This document shows, piece after piece, positions 34,300-45,764 of a stretch of DNA of 64,000 nt (position 1 is the first letter of the stretch; every line of letters begins with the position of its first letter). A model generated the notes under the pieces. That model ran no database searches. It saw only the letters and a program-made list of their open reading frames with translations, and had not been told where the DNA came from. The DNA is from Macrosoma leucophasiata (taxonomy: Eukaryota > Arthropoda > Insecta > Lepidoptera > Hedylidae), in the NCBI GenBank assembly GCA_036365455.1, contig JAWQUS010000027.1, positions 11,768,501-11,832,500 on the forward strand. Reading direction: 5' to 3'. Made by a program: the position numbers and the translations under genes.

Positions 34300-35799
34300 C
34301 CCTCTTATTCATAAACTTACATTAGATACGTTTTAGCTATAGAATGCATTGTCTTTGTCAGTTGCATTGTCAAATGTGCAGGATAGAAAAAGACAAAGGA
34401 GAGATTAGCAACACTTTATAGGGCGATAGAATACAAATAAATCCTTGTTTTTTTTCACATTTAATTATTTTTCATAGCCTAAAATATTGAATCTCATTGC
34501 CGAAATAGGTAACTAACGTCCAAAATAACTTAGTTATGTTTAACATTTATTAAGATTTATTCGAACTTTACAAGTAAACAGAAAAAAATATGGAAATGGT
34601 AGGTACATTATCCGTGTTGTTGTGATTGGCATACAATATATTATTGTGCAAAGACGAGGTGTGGCGGATTGTCGGCCTAACTACGCGAGACTAAATACCT
34701 AAATTCTGTACCAACGATCCATCACTTTGTCACACCATGTCCAATTCATTTCATTTTATTAAGTGATCAAAAGTAGAACACATATGAAATAGGTGAAACC
34801 TATTTGTTATCCTCACAGCATAATAGATTAACACGTTCGTTTTCTTTAGACTGTGATAATAGTAGGTATCTAATAATTACTTATTATTACTGGATAGGTA
34901 CATTGTTTTCAATTTTATGTGTAATGTTCACTGAAAATTAATACTATTTTTCAAAAATGCATTTCTAATGCTTTATATTTATTTAGTATCACCCTTATCA
35001 CTTAGATGATAAGGGTGATACTGAAAAAACATTTTTTTTTTCAATTTTTTTGGAACTGAATTTTTTATACCTCTAAGGCGTCGAATCGCTTTCGAGTTCG
35101 TCGGGTCAGCTTCTATTCATGCAGCAGTTAAATTTCATGTCAATGTGAATTTACAGGACTTTTTTCATTGGGCTGAATTAACCGATAGACACCAAGTGCC
35201 GTGGGAAGTCGCCAACGTTTCGACAATATTATGTCATTTCGATTCACCTAATCATAGAACCAGTGAATGATACAGTACTTTTGCGGAATAAATAGTCAAT
35301 GGCGGGTAGTTATGCAAGAGTATGATTGTCCAAATCAGAGCACATGTTGTACGTTGTCATTGGAGCGAGGAAAGCATTGCATCAAGCAAACCATCAAAGG
35401 GACGGAACTCTGCCTGTCCAGATTAACGCATTGCGTAGGCGCACCCTTTTACATTTTATTTCGATGGATACGGCTTTTGTATAGTATTCGGTGATGTGTA
35501 GATAGATAAAATTGAATTGAACTTTGTCTTTTATTCTCTGTGAAATACGATTGTTAGTTTTAACTTCTTGTTGAAGCATGTTGATCAAAGCTTTGTAATG
35601 TTTGCTAGATTTTACCTTTGGCTAAACATAAATAAGTAAATTAATTTATTTTCATAGGTACCATTTAGCTATGTTGCTGTTATGCAGAAATATTTTGTTT
35701 TTCCCTCTTTATACTTATTTCTTGCAACTTTTCAACGTAAAAGACTCGTAGGTACTTGATCGGGCTAATGCCAAATAGGTAGATAGGTATGTGAGTTAT
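34300..35799. other. No gene seen; one hairpin
   Basis: AT-rich. A perfect 16-bp hairpin lies at 34985-35022. The stretch 35070-35500 is slightly GC-richer, but its ORFs show no motif. Confidence 0.45.
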
Positions 35800-36084
35800 C
35801 TTACTATTTTTATAAATGTGAAAGTATGGATATTTGTTTGTTCAAATGGCTTCACGGATTTCGATGATCGGGTACCTACATTATGACTTAAATTTAATTT
35901 TAGTCTCGGTATTTGATAATATACTAATTTTAAGAATATTGATATTTACAGATAAAGCTCAATGAATAAATATTATGGTCACCAAGGATAACATCGTAAG
36001 CGGTTTAATAGGAGGTAAGCCTCTATATCGTGAAGCAAGCACTCTCACATCCGTGAAATTCGATTGAAGATCCCCTCATTAGAT

Positions 36085-36262
36085 ATAACCTGTATACCTG
36101 TGTCGTGTGCCGTTGTACACATACATAACACATACACAAACACTGACACCCGAAACAAATATCTGTAGGTCGTTCAAATATTTGACCCGGTGCGAGAATC
36201 GAAACCGTGACCCTTCGAATCCAACAGTCATCTCACACAGCTGGACTAACCGGAGCGTCAAA
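36085..36262 (-). mobile_element. tRNA-headed SINE family S3
   Basis: On the minus strand it starts CCGGTTAGTCCAGCTGTGTG (A-box-like), followed by the B-box-like GGTTTCGATTCTC, ACAGATATTTGTTTCGGGTG and a GTGTGTATG-rich tail. Relatives: 44190-44365 and 57740-57920, with a head fragment at 58575-58660. Confidence 0.75.
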
Positions 36263-36323
36263 GTATAAGTATAGGTAGATCGGAATGTTTTCTATATGCA
36301 GAAATTATTATTGAAATAAAACT

Positions 36324-36465
36324 GCCTCAGTAGTCCAGTGGTAGTAGGTCATTACTACTATGCTGGAGCCTGGGTTCGATTCTCGGAAGAACGGTGATAT
36401 CGATCGGTGTAGTATCCTTTATCTCGGATTCTATGAGGATTCTTCCATTTTCTTGAAGTTCAGGT
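36324..36465 (+). mobile_element. SINE family S2, 5' part
   Basis: CTGCCTCAGTAGTCCAGTGG and GGGTTCGATTCTC form the tRNA-like head. The body is lost after CCATTTTCTTGAAGTTCAGG. Confidence 0.75.
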
Positions 36466-36493
36466 CATATATAAAAATTATAATAGTGTCTGA

Positions 36494-36635
36494 CGGCCAA
36501 TTACTCAAACGTCACTTAAATCTAAGTGGGACTAATGGTAAAAGTCTTGTGTCTTTACAAAAATCGTTAAAACGATAGATATAGCGCACATTTGAGGTTT
36601 CCTGAAAATTGAGTGACATTTAGAGTATTCGGCCA
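36494..36635 (-). mobile_element. MITE family M1, copy 3
   Basis: CGGCCAATTACTCAAACGTC...GTGACATTTAGAGTATTCGGCCA, flanked by TGA at 36491-36493 and 36636-36638. Internal blocks are in the opposite order to copies 1 and 2. Confidence 0.85.
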
Positions 36636-36788
36636 TGAATCACGCACTGTACGCACGCAGGGTACCTACATAAAAAATCAACTTAGACACAAGTGGGTAG
36701 GTACTAATCATGCATTACATATAAAGCTCTTACAAGTTATTCCCAAAGGTTACATAAAACATGTATTAAAAGAATTACCGCAAATTTT

Positions 36789-37070
36789 ACTGGTGGTAGA
36801 GCACCAGTGAAGGAGCTCGCGGGCGTAGGCACCACCGCATTACCTAATATACTTGCCGCTAAATGGTAGTGTTCAGCACTACCGTGTTCCGGTACGGTGG
36901 TAATGTAATTTCCGGCACCGAGGTATAACACCTTAGGTCTCAGGAGTGGTAACGCATCTGCATTTTGACCTTGGTCTTTGTGTGGGTGTCTATTGGCTGC
37001 AGTCATCACTTAACATCAATGTGAACTGCATGCTAGTTTGCCACTTGAGTACATAAAAAAAAAAAAAAAG
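36789..37070 (+). repeat. R1 repeat, full length
   Basis: ACTGGTGGTAGAGCACCAGT to GCCACTTGAGTACAT plus a 15-base poly(A). A small deletion removes the ACGGCCCTG block. Confidence 0.88.
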
Positions 37071-37390
37071 AACTGTTCAGTTCGATAAACAATCCCGCGT
37101 CCACGTGAAATCGATATGAACGAGTGCCAATTTCGTTTTACATTGCGATAATAAAACTGTTCGCTTTATATCATTTCCACAATCACATTGCGTCCAATAA
37201 AGGAAACTAGTGGACTCTTGTGTATATTTCAACGTATAGTGCGGGGACATTGATCCACAAATAAAAAGCAATGCGAAATTATCGTCGAACACAACCAATG
37301 GTAACATTTTATTTCGGCTCTGTTTATACAACCTATTTACTATTGTGTATTTCAATATTAACGAAAAAAACATACCTTCTCACCTATCCC

Positions 37391-37600
37391 AGAGAATATG
37401 TAATAATATTACGTATAGAATGGACACTTTGACGTCCCGCCCGATTTCCTCGCATCACCCAACCACCACCCCTCTTATGGGCGACGGTTGGTATTTTCTA
37501 CGTGCTACGCACACAAGTGCACGTGTAAATACACGTTACTGATTGATGTCTGTGTAATAGAGACCAAATTAAGCGTTTGTATAGAATTTTGGCGGAGTGT
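37391..37600 (+). repeat. Interspersed repeat R4, copy 1
   Basis: AGAGAATATGTAATAATATT through GACGTCCCGCC, CTACGTGCTACGCA and GTGTCCGCGGTGTG is repeated at 51393-51585. The ~200 bp pair is similar over its length apart from short indels. Non-coding. Confidence 0.7.
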
Positions 37601-37886
37601 CCGCGGTGTGCCTGTACTCCCTCAAGGATTAGGCAGAGAGGTAAATGTATGCATTCAAACACCCACGACTCGCGAGTTACGCAAATATTACCGAGTTTGT
37701 TAACATCTCCGGGCACATTATCGGATCAGAAAAAGGTTATTACACCTTTGGCGGGCTAATTGTAGTTGCCAATATAGAAGGTTCTGCGTGATCAGGTTGA
37801 AGGATAGAAATGAGTAGTCCCGTGTGGTGATCACCATATAATGCGGAAGTTACACAGTTACATATTTGCGGTTACTTTAGGCGGGT

Positions 37887-37983
37887 TGAGGTGCGTATGC
37901 GCGGCACTAAGGTCACCTTAGTGCCGCGCATACGCACCTCAGCCAGTTTTCCCTACACCTTAGTAAGGTGTAGGGACAACTGG
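37887..37983. repeat. Two adjacent palindromes
   Basis: First hairpin: 27-bp perfect arms 37887-37913 and 37915-37941 around one base (GAGGTGCGTATGCGCGGCAC...). Second: 19-bp arms 37943-37961 and 37965-37983 with one mismatch around AGT (CCAGTTTTCCCTACACC...). They lie one base apart. Confidence 0.85.
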
Positions 37984-38094
37984 CGACGCAACGCTAAGCT
38001 AAGCTTGCGGCGCCGTCCGGATGTTTATATTATAACGCTTAATAATGTGACGCTACACACCATTATCACCGTTATTCCCGAGTCATCCTGAGTC

Positions 38095-38172
38095 GGTGAT
38101 CCGAGAATCGAACCCAGGCCAATAGCGTAGTAGTAGTTGTCTGCTAACACTAGACTACTAGGGCAGTTTTAC
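38095..38172 (-). mobile_element. SINE family S2, head fragment
   Basis: On the minus strand: ACTGCCCTAGTAGTCTAGTG and the B-box-like GGGTTCGATTCTCGG. Confidence 0.65.
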
Positions 38173-38179
38173 TTCGATA

Positions 38180-39075
38180 ATAATTCCTGCATATAGCAAA
38201 CATTCTGATCAATTGAATTACACATGGCCTAGATGTGAAAGAACCTACTTGCTTCGCAATACTGAGGCTTACCTCCTATTAAACCACTTCCGATGGTATC
38301 CCCGTTGACCACAATATTGATTAATCTTTTTAGGTACATAGGTACTAACAGTAAATTAAGTTAAACCTTCCAATATAAACAAATAAGTTACACCATTTTG
38401 AAAATTGTTAAATGACGTCATACATAACCTCTGTTGACTGTAACCATCCAGAAGGCGCCAGTTAAAGTTATGTATAGTAAATGCGGTGGTTTGGTTACAC
38501 CAAAATAACAACATTGTCCTATCCATATCAGTTTTGTCTGCGTGATAATACTGAAATGGGAAAGACAATTTTACTACTACCCATTAGGTTCTTTGAGTAC
38601 CTAATGCGTTCGATCATTTACTTCAAGCTCCGTCATTAGAGCTCTACCGCCAGGATTATTATTTTCATTTGTTTGATTTTTAAACTATCGTATTCTTATT
38701 TTAATTTAAAGCTCTTTTCAGAGATGATGTGAAAATATAGCGAGAAATAGACTAAAATAAAATTGTCTACGAATGGTAACTGTAAATCAGTCCTCTTCAT
38801 CCCAATTCACATAAACGGTAAGTCCCTCTTTTTAGGTTCTTAAGGGCAAAAACTGACCTAACCCAAAATAAACACGCTCTGTCTGTTTTGTCTATGGAAT
38901 GAAAGTAGAATTTTAAACGAGATTTTCAGTAGCTGACGAAAAATACTTGTTTCTTCTTCATTTTTAACACGTTTTCAGACAGTATGAAACGAGTTCGTTG
39001 TAAAGGCGGTGGTGTGTTAGTTAAAACGCAATATTTACGAATATCTCTTGAGATTTCTTGAATTCACCCTACATA
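38180..39075. other. No gene seen; small repeat remnants
   Basis: 38240-38320 matches 35955-36030 in inverted orientation (CTTACCTCCTATTAAACC), an unclassified repeat. CAAGCTCCGTCATTAGAGCT at 38625 is an R1 remnant. Nothing coding. Confidence 0.45.
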
Positions 39076-39234
39076 TTTTTTTTTATGTAATGGAAGTGGC
39101 AAACAACCATGCAGTTTACATTGATGTTAAGTGATGACTGCAGCCTATAGACACTTACACAAAGACCAAGGTCAAAATGCAGATGCGTTACCACTCCTGA
39201 GGCCAAAAGAGTTATGCCCCTGTGCCGTACATTA
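39076..39234 (-). repeat. R1 repeat, left part of an interrupted copy
   Basis: Poly(T) and GGAAGTGGCAAACAACCATG to TGTGCCGTACATTA. R1 sequence resumes at 39839 with CCGTACATTACCACCTGACC. Confidence 0.85.
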
Positions 39235-39838
39235 GGCGTGGGAGAAACGTCTCACCTTTGTGATTGGAACATTAGCATCTGAAACACTAAACTGTTTCGA
39301 ATCTTTGAATGTACCATTTCGAACATTTGGCACATTGCGTCAAAGATCTACTGTGGCGAAAGTCCAAAACAAACAAATCGGTTTATAACAGCAAAATAAT
39401 GCAAACGAAAACCGCTCTTAAATTATTCGTTTTACAAACGCCATAGTCGTTAATATTACGTGCATAAGGTACTGTATAGGCGCAACGGAATATATAACAA
39501 AATATCATCTCATTTGGTATCCCACTCTCACTTGCTTAATATTGTATTGTTATCTCGCTGATGTATTGTTATAACTGATTCAGATTCAAATGTCAAGTGT
39601 CTCGGTTGCGGTCATGCGGTCACACTCAATCACTCATTCACTCATTCACTCAAGGAACATGAACGCGCTAAACAGAGAGCAATAATGTTCGAGTTCCAAA
39701 TGATGCAAATGATGCATTTGAAACAGCATTGGTGTTCCAATCTTTCCGAACATCGAAATGTTACAGTGACACGAAACAGAAACAGAGAAACAGTGTACGA
39801 AACAGTGATACGAAACAGTAAAGAGTTACACATGTCTA
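39235..39838. mobile_element. 604-bp insertion within R1
   Basis: Bounded by the direct repeat CCGTACATTA (39225-39234 and 39839-39848). The insert begins GGCGTGGGAGAAACGTCTCA and ends AGAGTTACACATGTCTA. It carries CACTCATT repeats and several ACGAAACAG repeats near its end. No transposase and no clear inverted ends, so class unknown. An 8-10-bp duplication would suit hAT-like DNA transposons. Confidence 0.75.
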
Positions 39839-39935
39839 CCGTACATTACCACCTGACCGGAACACGATAGTGCTGAACACTACCATTTAGTGGTAAGCAT
39901 ATTAGGTAATGCGGTGGTGGTGGTGGTGTGGTATA
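39839..39935 (-). repeat. R1 repeat, right part of the interrupted copy
   Basis: Continues the R1 order from TACATTACCACCTGACCGG to TAATGCGGTGGTGG, then runs into an expanded GGT tract. The terminal CTACCACCAGT is lost. Confidence 0.8.
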
Positions 39936-39939
39936 ATGA

Positions 39940-40735
39940 AAATACTTTCATAGTAAATAACAGTGTCGCAAAAATCAACCACATACCTACACTTACATTT
40001 ACATACGTCTAAGAAAGTATTAAGTTCTTACCTATACGGTGCTTATATAGCATGTCAGTCTTTCATATTACACTTGCAAAAAATATAGAATTAGAAGAAA
40101 AAAAATACCTAAAATTTTCAGATTTTTAATTGAGTAGGTGCATTATTCTTCTTTTAGGTCTAGGAATCTACATACCTATTCCTATATTCCTGATATAAGT
40201 TCGTACCTAAATATATAAGAATATTTAGCTGGCTTATATTAGATCGTTGTTTCCGCCGAACTTCGTGTAGTCAAACGTTTATACGCCATAAAAGTGTATA
40301 CAAAACGTAACGTTATCCTATTTGCAATATCTTGCCGAGATTGGAGGGTCTTTTTATCATAATTTTTGTGAAGATCAAGGACCGGCCGCGCATGGCGCCA
40401 CGAAACTTGCAAACTCAGCAAACCATATTCAAAATACTTAGGGTGGATGAATAAAATTCACCGCTTTATTCTGTTAGAATACCAATTTCGACTATTGAAG
40501 CATTATTCAATATGAAATCGAATATTTTAATTGTAGAGTCCCAGTGCTGGAAATCGAGGGCGTAGTGTTTAGGACTATCGCTACCATTTATGTAAATCTG
40601 TTCTACCTGTCTACCAATAATAATACCACTTAATATAAAGCAGGCTCCCTCTATTGACACATTTAAAATTCAAGTAACAAATAAATTATGTCTACTTTGT
40701 TACTTACTGTCTTAAACTTAATGCTTCCCTTGTAC
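39940..40735. other. No gene seen; R1 remnant and a GC-richer patch
   Basis: 40225-40425 is GC-richer (GGACCGGCCGCGCATGGCGCC) without a convincing exon. 40530-40600 (GTAGAGTCCCAGTGCTGG) is a decayed R1 start. Confidence 0.4.
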
Positions 40736-40739
40736 CTAT

Positions 40740-41055
40740 TGTAAGTGTTCATGTTTGTGTATCATTGTTATCATCATTATGGTCATCTTTGGTTTTGTTT
40801 ATGTGCATTATTTGTACCTTCACTCTTCTCTACTATATATTCTTTTCATCTTCTTTTTAGTTTTTTGTACACCCTACTGTTTGATTATTTATAATTATTT
40901 CTCTTGTATTCACTGGTGGTTGGAAGAGAGGCCTGGAAGAGATCGCTCTCTTAGCGATAAGGCCGCCAATTGTACCTTCTTTTTGTTCTTTTGTGTTTAC
41001 CTTATTGTATTTTTGTAATGGTGTACAATAAAGAATATTGTTGTTGTTCTTGTTG
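40740..41055 (+). mobile_element. LINE 3' UTR fragment
   Basis: Contains GAAGAGATCGCTCTCTTAGC, GATAAGGCCGCCAATTGTAC and GTGTACAATAAAGAATATTG, the last with an AATAAA signal followed by TTG repeats. That is the arrangement of a non-LTR retrotransposon 3' end. The ORF across it is not conserved-looking. Confidence 0.65.
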
Positions 41056-41097
41056 TATTATATATACCGATACCAGGTATACTATAGATACTATCTT

Positions 41098-41345
41098 ACT
41101 GGTGGTAGAGTTCCAGTAAAGGGGCTCGAGGACGTAGGTACCACCGCATTAACCTAATCTAAGGTAATGTAGGTATGTCCCCATAAAAACTATAACAGAG
41201 ACATAACAACTAAGGTCTCAGGGGTGGACCGCATGACCGCATCTGCATTTAGACTTCTGGTTTTTGGGTAGAGGCTAGTCAACAGTCATCACTAAACATT
41301 CATGTGAACTGCACGCTTTTACCACCTTCGTTACATAAAAAATAT
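41098..41345 (+). repeat. R1 repeat, full length but diverged
   Basis: ACTGGTGGTAGAGTTCCAGT to CACCTTCGTTACATAAAAAA. Several internal deletions, including the TGCCGCTAAATGG block. Confidence 0.8.
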
Positions 41346-41349
41346 AATA

Positions 41350-42385
41350 ATTAATCAGTTGTGACGCCTTTATTTTGGCAAAGACAAAATATTCTACAGA
41401 AGTGGCAACACGTCTATTTAGACTTCTTCATCTCTTTAAGTTGCAGTATAATTTATTTATTTAATACTTTATTGCCACGTTTAACATATCTACGACATAT
41501 AATATTGGCAAAATATGGTGAACGCACTAGGTCTAGGGAGCTATATCAGCGGCACAGCGAGCGGGTAAAAAGAATTGTAAGTATGATTGCTAGTATTAAT
41601 TTAGGTTATTATAGTTAAAAAGTGATTGTACCTCTGAGGCACAATCACATAGTTTCTAATCGATGATCTAATTAAATTCGTATCTCAATGTCACTTACAG
41701 TAATTGAACCGCAAATGTGTTCGAACCAGACATAATATCCAAATTGGCTGTAACCAATTAACTATTAATCATTGGTTTGTTCGAATTACCCATATCATGC
41801 ATTAACATTTTATTTGACTCCTGTATCCGCATTAGGAATCAAAGTTGTTAGATAATGTATTATCATTCTGATTTATTTAAAAAGAGCAGTAGCTAGTGCT
41901 AGTGGCACAACTCAAAAACGATGCATTTAATTTTTCAGTACAGAGTGACTTCTACATCATGACCTCAGGATTTGGTATTGCCGTCGATATAATATATTAA
42001 CTCTATCAAAATAACACCAAGAAACCTTCGATTTACATCGATTGTACTTTATATAGTACTGTCCTGTAGTATTCAGCCTACATAGTTGCATTTCGGTTGT
42101 GAATCATGTTACAGATTGTGTAAATATCGCATTAAAAAATATTTATGTCAAGAATACTTCAATTACAATTAGAATTGACTGAAACAGGATACAGGATGTG
42201 GAACTGAAACGCACTACGTAGGCATAAATAAATCCTTTATCTATACTTATATTATAAAGAGGTAATTAAATATAAAGAGGGTGATTAATAAATACTTTTG
42301 CGTTTTATACAACAGATTCGGTAAAATTGACTCCACACAGGCAAAGTTTTAAACAAAACAAGTCCTAACCTAATGAGGATTTATA
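41350..42385. other. No gene seen
   Basis: AT-rich, no supported feature. Confidence 0.45.
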
Positions 42386-42389
42386 TACC

Positions 42390-42660
42390 TACTAGCTGAC
42401 CCGGCAAACTTCGTATTGCCTCACAATGAAATAATGAGTCAAAGGTTTGATAGATACGGACTATTGGTATGGAAAAATGAAATTGTGGTTTTTACTATTT
42501 CCCTTCAATTTATTCATATATTCTTACCTTTCAAACCTTCCCTCGACTTCCAAAAATCATTCAAAACCAAAATTAGCCAAATCGGTCCAGCCATTCACGC
42601 GTGATGCCGTAACCAAGGAAAACGGGTTGCATTTATATATATATATATTATATAGATATA
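42390..42660 (+). mobile_element. RTE-type LINE end fragment, copy 1
   Basis: Starts CTAGCTGACCCGGCAAACTT and contains CATTCAAAACCAAAATTAGC and CAAATCGGTCCAGCCATTC, ending in a TATATA tract. The inverted counterpart is at 59663-59873. Confidence 0.75.
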
Positions 42661-42879
42661 CCAAGGTATAAATTGAAACATCAACCTGATAAAATATAAA
42701 CTGAAAGAACCATATTTGAATAGGTACCTAATATGTTAAAGATCTTCTAATTAATGATTTATAGTTATGTCCTTTACCTATTCTTACATTCTTCATTTCC
42801 CATTATACCTAGATCGGCAATCTTAACAACAGACTAAAGCCTAATAAAGTGCGAACGGATTAAGCTGAGTTAAAAAAAA

Positions 42880-42990
42880 GTAAATGATGAAGGTAGACGA
42901 GGCACGAGAGGTTTGTCTGAACCGGGATATCTGGCGCTCTACACTCTCTGCCTACCCCGTTAGGGACCTGGCGTGAAGATACATACATAC
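42880..42990 (+). mobile_element. SINE 3' fragment, family S4
   Basis: GAAGGTAGACGAGGCACGAG through CTCTGCCTACCCCGTTAGGG to GCGTGAAGATACATACATAC. A second copy is at 46540-46645 and a tail at 58322-58365. Confidence 0.75.
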
Positions 42991-43079
42991 AAAAAAAAGT
43001 ATATAATAATATATTACTATGTATTTCGTGAACGTATATAGTAACGCGATTTTGTAAATACAGGCGCAATGATGGAAGA

Positions 43080-43106
43080 TTTATTTTTACTATATTTCGT
43101 TTTATT
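43080..43106 (-). terminator. Two candidate poly(A) signals for the 97-residue ORF
   Basis: TTTATT at 43080-43085 and at 43101-43106 read AATAAA on the minus strand, about 80-100 bases past the stop codon at 43184. Confidence 0.4.
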
Positions 43107-43183
43107 AGCGCTTTGGAGCATACCTAATGGTTTGTTAAAATGCAGCCTAGAACAAAATATTACATAGAAAATGTTAGTAAAAG

Positions 43184-43477
43184 TTATATAACTGCAGTTA
43201 TTTCCTTTGTAAACTGACCGTTACTCTGTGGCACCGATGCGAATTTCTTCGGCTTCGAATTCCTTTTAATGCTGCACGTTAACCTCTCTATCGCTTTTAA
43301 AATCTTTTTGCTCACTTTATTAATTGTTCTTCGTTTCGGATCGCTGTATTTCGTTCGGAAGCCGCCGCCGACGGTTTTCTCGCACCCTGAATCCGTGCTG
43401 TCATCGGATTCCGTTGCGGATGTATCCGAGACCGGGTGAAAGATATACGGACTGCTTGCAAAGCAGGGCGAATTCAT
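43184..43477 (-). CDS. Compact 97-residue basic protein (unnamed)
   Basis: The frame opens after an in-frame TAA (TAATATAGTATG) and codes for 97 residues. The N-terminal third is Ser/Asp/Glu-rich with a possible phosphorylation cluster (SDTSATESDDSTDSGCEK). The middle and end are basic (DPKRRTINKVSKKILKAIER, then SIKRNSKPKKFAS) and could bind nucleic acid or act as a nuclear signal. The central KKILKAIERL looks helical. No signal peptide or membrane segment. Two AATAAA signals follow at a suitable distance, so a single-exon gene nested in an intron of the PDZ gene is plausible. An acceptor just before the ATG (AATATAG|T) would alternatively make it a terminal exon, but not of the exon at 48798, whose phase does not fit. 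I do not recognise the family. Confidence 0.6.
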   Translation of the reverse strand: MNSPCFASSPYIFHPVSDTSATESDDSTDSGCEKTVGGGFRTKYSDPKRRTINKVSKKILKAIERLTCSIKRNSKPKKFASVPQSNGQFTKEITAVI

Positions 43478-44119
43478 ACTATATTATTTTAAACATACAG
43501 CTCACTCAACTGATCTTAAATACACAATTTGTTGTTAGAGTCGTCTATTCACGGCGATGTCTAGAAGACGTTGGACAATGTCGGCGACGGCACTGTATAG
43601 GAACCGGGACACCGATCCAGGGCGTATGTGAACCGTGAAACCACTCCTAGAGGCAAGCCTATAGGACCTTGTCTTATAATCCTTGAAACACATACCAGCA
43701 ATTATTTTTTATTGCTTGTAATATGTCTTATTTAGACAGTTTTAAATTGTTCTTCATGAAGACATCTTACATTGTTCTAGATTTTTGCCTCAAAAAGTAT
43801 CTTTATTCGCTTTAATAGGTGTTAAATGTAGAGAGGAATAACGCCTCTATTCAGCTGACACAAAGATATTTCAGGCCGTTTTAAGTCGCATGGAAAGATT
43901 TGTGGATTCTCTAAGAATGTTACGTACGTGACTTTAATACTAGTTCGGTGTTTCTCACTGGATTTATTGTGCTTCCCCAACCTGACATAATATTCTCAGC
44001 ACATCCAATACATTGCTTAAAAACTTTTTAAGTTGATACTTCTTGCCTTGAATCTAGAGCTGCGACTTATTAACTAAATTAAATATTTAGTTAATAACTT
44101 CACATTCACAGCCCCACAC

Positions 44120-44365
44120 TAGGTGTGACGTGTGTTTGTACGATTAAAGGAACTTCGGGAGGAAATAATAAAAAAAAAGCTTACACTCACAGCCCCATAG
44201 TAGGTACCTGTGTCGTGGGTGCCGATGTGTACATACAAAACATACACAAACATCCAGACGCGAAACAAATATCTGTAGGCCATACAAATATTTGTCCCGG
44301 TGCGAACCCGTGACCCTTCGAATCAAACGGTCATCTCACACCGCTACGCTGGACTAACCGGGTCG
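44120..44365 (-). mobile_element. SINE family S3 copy
   Basis: On the minus strand CCCGGTTAGTCCAGCGTAGC, GGTCACGGGTTCGCACCGGG and CAAATATTTGTATGGCCTAC run into a GTGTATGTTTTG-rich tail. Confidence 0.7.
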
Positions 44366-45475
44366 TCATAATTATTATTATTGTTTCCATTCCTTTCCGT
44401 ACCAGATCAAGATGTGACCCTTTTGTTTTGCAAAGTTGTGTGAGTGTGTGACAGATTACAGTGTGACTAAATAAAGATGCATTCGGTATAAACCTACCTA
44501 TACATAACATAAACATATAGGTATTTAAAAAGTATTCTCACTGTATTGAAGTATGAAACTCATCTACCTGCTGCAGTAACATTTAATTTTAACATTTACC
44601 TACGTAAAACTCAAAGATCTAGGTGGAAGATGTTTGCCCCTCTGACAGTACATTTTACATAATTACAAGTATATTTGTACGTATTAATAATTTAAGTATT
44701 TTTGTACATACGTACTTCTATAAGTAGTAAATAGGACTTAATCTATACTACCCAAATAAACTCCATTTTACACGACCATAACTACTAGCTTTAAAGTTCA
44801 ATTCAATTTATTAAAATGTTGATAGTTTAGACAACGTTTGTATTGTTTATGCCAAGAGTTATACCCACTTCTAAATCCATTATCCTCTTCAAAGCCCAAA
44901 TTGAAAAGCTTTAAAGGGACTAAGAGCGCTGCAAAAGTGCCATAAATTTTGCCTAAAGTCGAAAAGGTAATTAAATGGCTACAGATAATTTCCTGTAGAG
45001 TCGAACAAATTTTCTTTGTGTTTACATGTGTTTTGTGTGTTTATGAGTTAATGTTTAATTAGATTTCCAGTATACAGTGGCTGTAAATTGCCTGTACCTC
45101 TTGTGTTTAGGATGTGAAACTAGGGCAGACGTAAAGGAATGTTTTCGATTAAAAGATGAAGGAACGAAATGTTGGTATTGTTTATCTATCCCTTAAACTT
45201 ATAGCGCTTTCACACAGTGACATACAGCTTCAATTGTATGCAGGATTTCGTTAGGTGACATGTCTGTGTCTATGAGAATACTGTAAAACTTATAAAGTAA
45301 AAGTTTTTTTTGTATTGTTATATACATTTTTGTCTGTATTTTATTCTCCTGCGGGCGCTTGTATCATCAATGCAAACGCAACACTCAGCGTCGACAGCGC
45401 CGAAGAAGCGCGTTCCTAATACGCGCGTCGTCTTCGCGTATAAAATACTCTGTGTGCTATGGGCCTACTGTTGTT
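44366..45475. other. No gene seen
   Basis: AT-rich. A short GC-richer piece at 45350-45440 (GCGTCGACAGCGCCGAAGAA) has no splice support. Confidence 0.45.
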
Positions 45476-45479
45476 GTTG

Positions 45480-45558
45480 TTATATATATATATATATACA
45501 TACGTATATATATATACAACGTATGTACATATATATATATATATGTATATGTACATAC
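45480..45558. repeat. TA/TACATA microsatellite
   Basis: Imperfect TATATA and TACGTA/TGTACATA runs that are largely self-complementary. Confidence 0.9.
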
Positions 45559-45660
45559 GCGACAAACATAGAGCCGTTTTCCTCTTTGACGATCTTACGG
45601 TGGTAAATCTCCAATAATAAGAAAGTAATACAATTACAAAAATTAATGGCGCAGCTGCCA

Positions 45661-45760
45661 CATCATCATCATCATCATTACAGTCGAAAGACATCCACTG
45701 TTGAACAACAGCCTCCCCATTAGGGGAATATACTATCATCGACACGTTTGACTTGCACGT
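45661..45760 (-). mobile_element. LINE tail fragment, antisense
   Basis: On the minus strand it encodes GEAVVQQWMSFDCN and then an ATG-repeat tail, matching the end of the LINE piece at 22967-23335 (GEAFVQQWTSFG). Confidence 0.7.
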
Positions 45761-45764
45761 TGGC

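Noticed and set aside
45480..45558. TA-rich tract considered as a replication origin or CRISPR-like array
   Set aside because: Simple-sequence microsatellite without regular spacers or flanking genes.
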